Positions 60,521 to 64,000 of a stretch of 64,000 bases of DNA are shown piece by piece (positions within the stretch are counted from its first letter, which is position 1; each line of letters starts with the position of its first letter). Below the pieces are notes generated by a model. The model saw only the letters and a program-made list of their open reading frames with translations. It was not told the origin of the DNA and did not search any database. Source of the DNA: Edolisoma coerulescens (taxonomy: Eukaryota; Chordata; Aves; Passeriformes; Campephagidae). The stretch lies in the NCBI GenBank assembly GCA_013397115.1, contig VWZW01007175.1:102620-166619 (forward strand), written 5' to 3'. The position numbers and the translations under genes were made by a program.

Positions 60521-60697
60521 ATGGGATGTGTTTGGAGCCAATCAAAGCTGGGAATGATGGGATGTGTTTGGAGCCCATCAGAGTTTGGGAATGATGGGAT
60601 GTGCTTGGAGCCCATCAAATTTAGGTATGATGGGATCTGTTTGGAGCCCATCAAATTTGGGATTGATGGGATGTGTTTGGAGCCCATCAAATATGGG
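60521..60697. repeat. Tandem array, 36-37-bp unit, five copies
   Basis: ATGGGATGTGTTTGGAGCCC plus ATCAAATTTGGGATTG units start at about 60521, 60557, 60594, 60630 and 60666. The ~12-codon period keeps frames open, which explains the repetitive ORFs here. Confidence 0.93.
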
Positions 60698-61454
60698 CAC
60701 AGGCTTCAGCTCTGGTTGGAGGCAGGAATTAAACATAAAAATAGATTTTATATTTCCAACAAATCCAAACAGGGAAGCAGAGCAGGATCATGTATGGGAT
60801 CGTTGGAGTTCAGCTCCATTTGATATTTCCAAGACCCCACAGCAGGGAGTTTTTCCATTTTCCACATATTTTAGCCATAGAATACGTCTTCCTCAATTTA
60901 CTTTTCCTTGGAATGTTTTTGTGCATGAAACCCTTGACATTCCTCCCCGCTTTTTAGCCTTTTGCTTCCAGAGATTTCTGAAAAATCCTATTTACCGCTG
61001 ACCTTTCTAGGAAGACAGAAATTTTAATATATTTTAATATATTTGCCTAATATTTTCCCTTTCCTCATAAAAAACTTGGCTGTGTTTGTTGTCCAGCAGC
61101 AAAAATCAGTTTCCAGTGCAGGGATCAGGATGTGGAATTCAAGGGGTTTAGCACAGTTGAGTATTTGATTAAAAATCATTAAATTTGCCTTTTTTAGTGT
61201 ATACTTAGTGTATAATTCTGCAAATTGTTTTCCTGTAGAGTCCCACTGTGCTCCAGGTGGGATAGGAAATTTAGTGCTTTCCCAACCAGTGGAATCTGGA
61301 CTTTTCCTAAGAAAATAAGGTCACTGTCATGGACAGTTTCCACCCTGCTGCCCACTTGGAATTAATTCTTGATTCGTCCTTCCAAATCCAGCCTACACCG
61401 TATCTTGTAGACTTCATTTTTACTCCACTATTTTTCTTCCCATATTCTCATAAA

Positions 61455-61618
61455 ATCCCGGAATCCCAGGATGGTTTGGGTTGGAAGGGACCTTCAAGCC
61501 CATCCCACTCCACCCCCTGCCATGGGCAGGGACACCTTCCACTGTCCCAGGCTGCTCCAAGCCCCATCCAGCCTGGCCTTGGACACTGCCAGGGATCCAG
61601 GGGCAGCCACAACCACCC
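61455..61618 (-). mobile_element. CR1 LINE 3' end
   Basis: GGATGGTTTGGGTTGGAAGG, CCATGGGCAGGGACACCTTC, ending GATCCAGGGGCAGCCACAA. Confidence 0.93.
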
Positions 61619-61849
61619 TGAGCCATGTCTTAGGTGGGGTTTATTTAAGTCTTGACTTATTTTCCAGCCTAACCCGGCACAGCCTGTTCTGTGGCCAACC
61701 CTAAGTTAATGTTGGGCTTGAGGCAGGGAGTGGGAATCTAATTTAGATATGCAAATTATCATTTCTCTCTGAACTTAGGTCAGGAGAGAGGCTGAGTCTG
61801 GCCTTAAGGAGATGTGGAAAGTCCCCTAGAAATGCTAATCATGCATCCC

Positions 61850-62112
61850 TAAGGTTGGAAAAGCCCTCCCAGCCCATGGAGTCCAAGCTGTGCCCGATGC
61901 CCACCTTGTCCCCAGCCCAGAGCACTGAGTGCCACCTCCAGCCCTTCCTGGGACACCTCCAGGGATGGGCACTCCAAACCTCCCTGGGCAGCCCCTGCCA
62001 AGGCCTGAGCACCCTTTCCATGCAGAAATTCCTGCTGCTGTCCAGCCTGAGCCTCCCCTGGCCCAGCCTGAGGCCGTTTCCCCTTGTCCTGTCCCTGTTC
62101 CCTGGGAGCCTG
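61850..62112 (-). mobile_element. CR1 LINE 3' end
   Basis: AAGGTTGGAAAAGCCCTCCC, AGAGCACTGAGTGCCACCTC, CCTGTCCCTGTTCCCTGGGA. Nearly identical over its length to the matching part of 41424-42198. Confidence 0.93.
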
Positions 62113-62397
62113 ACACACCCCTCGGCTGATTATGGGGAATTCTCTTCCATCCTGGGAGAAGAGGAATCCACTCCGAAGGAAAAGCCAGCTATCCCCTCTC
62201 GCTGGGGTAGGAGCAGTCAGTGCTCTGTGAGTGCAGCAGTTCAGCTGCCGGGATCAGCAGAGCTCACCTGGCAGGACGCTGCTCTCAGTGACAGCTGCTG
62301 CTGTTTTTGTTGGTTCCACCGGATCGGGCTGGGCCACAGGGAAAATACAGGAGCTTGGGAATGCCCAGCAAGCTGGAGCACTTGGAGTTCAGCTCAC

Positions 62398-62580
62398 AAG
62401 CCCCATCCAACCTGGCCTTGGATACTGCCAGGGACCCAGGGGCAGCCACAGCTGCTCTGGGCACCCTGTGCCAGGGCCTGCCCACCCTCCCAGGGAACAA
62501 TTCCTTCCCAATATCCCATCCATCCCTGCCCTCTGGCACTGGGAAGCCATTCCCTGTGTCCTGGCACTCCATCCCTTGGA
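62398..62580 (-). mobile_element. CR1 LINE body fragment without 3' tail
   Basis: Antisense body from AGCCCCATCCAACCTGGCCT to AAGCCATTCCCTGTGTCCTG; the terminal ~90 bp is missing. Confidence 0.9.
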
Positions 62581-63111
62581 AATATCCTGGAATGTTCAGT
62601 CACCTCGCTGTTCTTGACAGAAATAAATCCTTCTTTGGGGGCTTGTTCTGCATCCTGGTAAATATTTATGAAAGTTTCCACTTTCCCAAGGTCGGCTGGG
62701 ATTGGATCAGCACGGGAACTGCTGGAGTTGCAGACTGTGTATAACACACAGAGAGATGATTTACAGGGAATACTGGCAGGGAAGGAGGAAGGATAAGAAA
62801 CACACAGCTCTTTTTTTTCCTTTTTTCCATTGAGCTCTGGATTTTGTCTCATCCATCCCCATTTTCCCAGCCAGCCTGAGAAAGCACCAAGGTGTAAAAC
62901 CATATTTATTTCTGTATAACTCTTCAAAACCAGACAGAAATCAGACCTGGAGTGCTCTGTGATTCCTGGAAATCGCAGGAGTTTAAAACCATAGGGCAAA
63001 GGAAGGGTTTTGGAGTGGTTCCAACAGGAGGAGCCAGCTGTGATCCCGTGAAACAAGGACATGGAAAAGCCAGAGGGGTTGGATCTCTCCTTTTCCCTGC
63101 TTTTCTTTGTC

Positions 63112-63178
63112 TATAGAATTCCAGCCTGGTTTGGGTTGGAAGGGACCTTAAAGCCCATCCCATTCCACCCCCTCCCAC
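63112..63178 (-). mobile_element. CR1 LINE 3' tail
   Basis: AATTCCAGCCTGGTTTGGGT, then TGGAAGGGACCTTAAAGCCC and CATTCCACCCCCTCCCA. Confidence 0.88.
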
Positions 63179-63884
63179 TGGATTTATGTGTGTATATTCC
63201 ATATTTATATTAGCTGTGCACATATATATGCAACATATATTTTGTATCCATTTTATAGCTTTAGGCAAAATAAACCCATTTATTATCCCATTTTTCTTCC
63301 ACCTTCTGAGCCCAAACCCAGAGTGCCTGTGGCTCCCATGGCTCCCTGGGCTGGTTTTCCCATCAGGATTGAAGGACAGGGTGTCCTTAGCGGCCCCTTC
63401 TCATCTTCTCAGGATTAATCCTGTTGGGTATCTTCTAAATTTAAAAATCCAGATGACTCCTAGATACTTTTTTTTTTTCTACTTTTGGAATGAGATTGGG
63501 ATTGGACATGGGGGTAGTTTTGTATAAATTAATGTAAGATTAATATTTTAAAATAATGTTTGTAAGAATAATTGAATTCCCCATAAAAACAGTCCTCAAA
63601 GTCACGTCCTTTGGCAGGATCCAGGGCAAGGAGAGGACTCAGGCAGGCTGGAAAAGGAGGAGGAGCATCCAGGGCTCATTTTCCAGGTGATCCAAAAAAT
63701 ACCCCTTGGATTCCGTACCTGGACAGCTCCGGTGCATCAGCACTTTTAATGCAAATTATTCCCCCTGTGGTTTCAAATTCCAGCAAATCCTCTGCCTTCC
63801 GCAGGACTGGGAATGGAAAATGGATCTAAATTCTCCGGTGGCATCAGGTGCAAGCCTTGCCTGAGCTGATTGCAGCTGCCTAAT

Positions 63885-64000
63885 TGATCTATATTTATAT
63901 ATTTATATATTTATATATGTATATATTTATATATTTATATATTTTATAAATATATTTTCATATATTTATATATATATATAGATATTATATAGATATTATA
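63885..64000. repeat. TATATTTA-type low-complexity repeat
   Basis: Almost pure A/T built from TATATTTA and TATA units, running to the window edge; its real length is unknown. Confidence 0.93.

Larger units (their letters stand above)
56540..64000 (+). other. PRKG1: PRKG1 intron (5' part)
   Basis: Starts with donor GTAGGT at 56540 and runs past the window edge. It holds a CR1 cluster (59875-60120 on +; four minus-strand pieces at 61455-63178), a 36-bp tandem array (60521-60697) and a TA-rich low-complexity end (63885-64000). 56700-59870 and 60700-61450 show no element or gene I can name. The next PRKG1 exon, which would carry the catalytic lysine, was not found here. Confidence 0.85.

Noticed and set aside
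60461..61001. Repetitive plus-strand frames of 120 and 145 codons
   Set aside because: Products of the 36-bp array with a period of 12 codons; no start context or homology.
56540..64000. Next PRKG1 kinase exons
   Set aside because: No sequence encoding the catalytic Lys motif or the HRD/DFG-type regions was seen; probably beyond 64000.

Overview
This is vertebrate, almost certainly avian, nuclear DNA. The only protein-coding gene I can place with certainty is PRKG1 (cGMP-dependent protein kinase 1, PKG-I), on the + strand. Three of its internal exons are visible (17856-17921, 26023-26097, 56443-56539). Their reading frames and splice phases join cleanly. Translated, they match from memory the conserved vertebrate PKG-I sequence running from the end of the second cGMP-binding domain, through the switch helix, to the glycine-rich loop of the kinase domain. 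Everything else is intron: the end of one intron (1-17855), two complete introns (about 8.1 kb and 30.3 kb), and the start of a fourth (56540-64000). The exon before 17856 and the exon after 56539 were not found and should lie outside the window.

The bird assignment rests on about 35 CR1 LINE fragments on both strands. They have the usual avian CR1 shape: severely 5'-truncated copies ending in short 3' tails of the 'aaccattctgtgattc' type. SINEs of mammalian type are absent. The number of GC-rich, fairly young-looking CR1 3' ends suggests a neoavian bird, perhaps a passerine, but I cannot fix the species.

Layout. 1-3.3 kb: CR1 pieces and a 203-bp inverted repeat with a 916-bp spacer. 5.0-5.5 kb: two CR1s fused tail to tail. 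6.6-8.2 kb: a long pyrimidine-rich block of unknown origin. 9-14.9 kb: many CR1s, two sharing an unusual composite structure. 15.4-16.7 kb: a small CpG-rich island with a short acidic ORF in strong Kozak context, directly followed by a ~950-bp degenerate AT-rich minisatellite. 17.86 kb: PRKG1 exon. 20.4-20.8 kb: 27-bp minisatellite. 24.2-24.8 kb: CR1 plus a 118-bp tandem duplication. 26.0 kb: PRKG1 exon with a CR1 tail ending about 30 bp before it. 28.6-42.2 kb: CR1s, a 45-N gap inside a CR1, a ~115-bp x 6 satellite-like array, a GATA-motif cluster, and a solo LTR (421 bp, minus strand) inserted in an older CR1. 43.6-44.9 kb: decayed antisense repeat-like DNA. 47.7-51.5 kb: a 1,877-bp direct duplication joined by a single N, probably an assembly artefact. 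56.4 kb: PRKG1 kinase-start exon, with an open in-frame upstream extension. 59.9-63.2 kb: CR1 cluster and a 36-bp tandem array. 63.88-64 kb: (TA)-rich low-complexity DNA.

I see no RNA gene, CRISPR array, operon or new multi-gene system. The most interesting items are regulatory or structural: the in-frame start upstream of the kinase exon, the CpG/Kozak ORF beside a minisatellite, the GATA cluster, the inverted repeat, the composite CR1 family, the solo LTR, and the likely false duplication.
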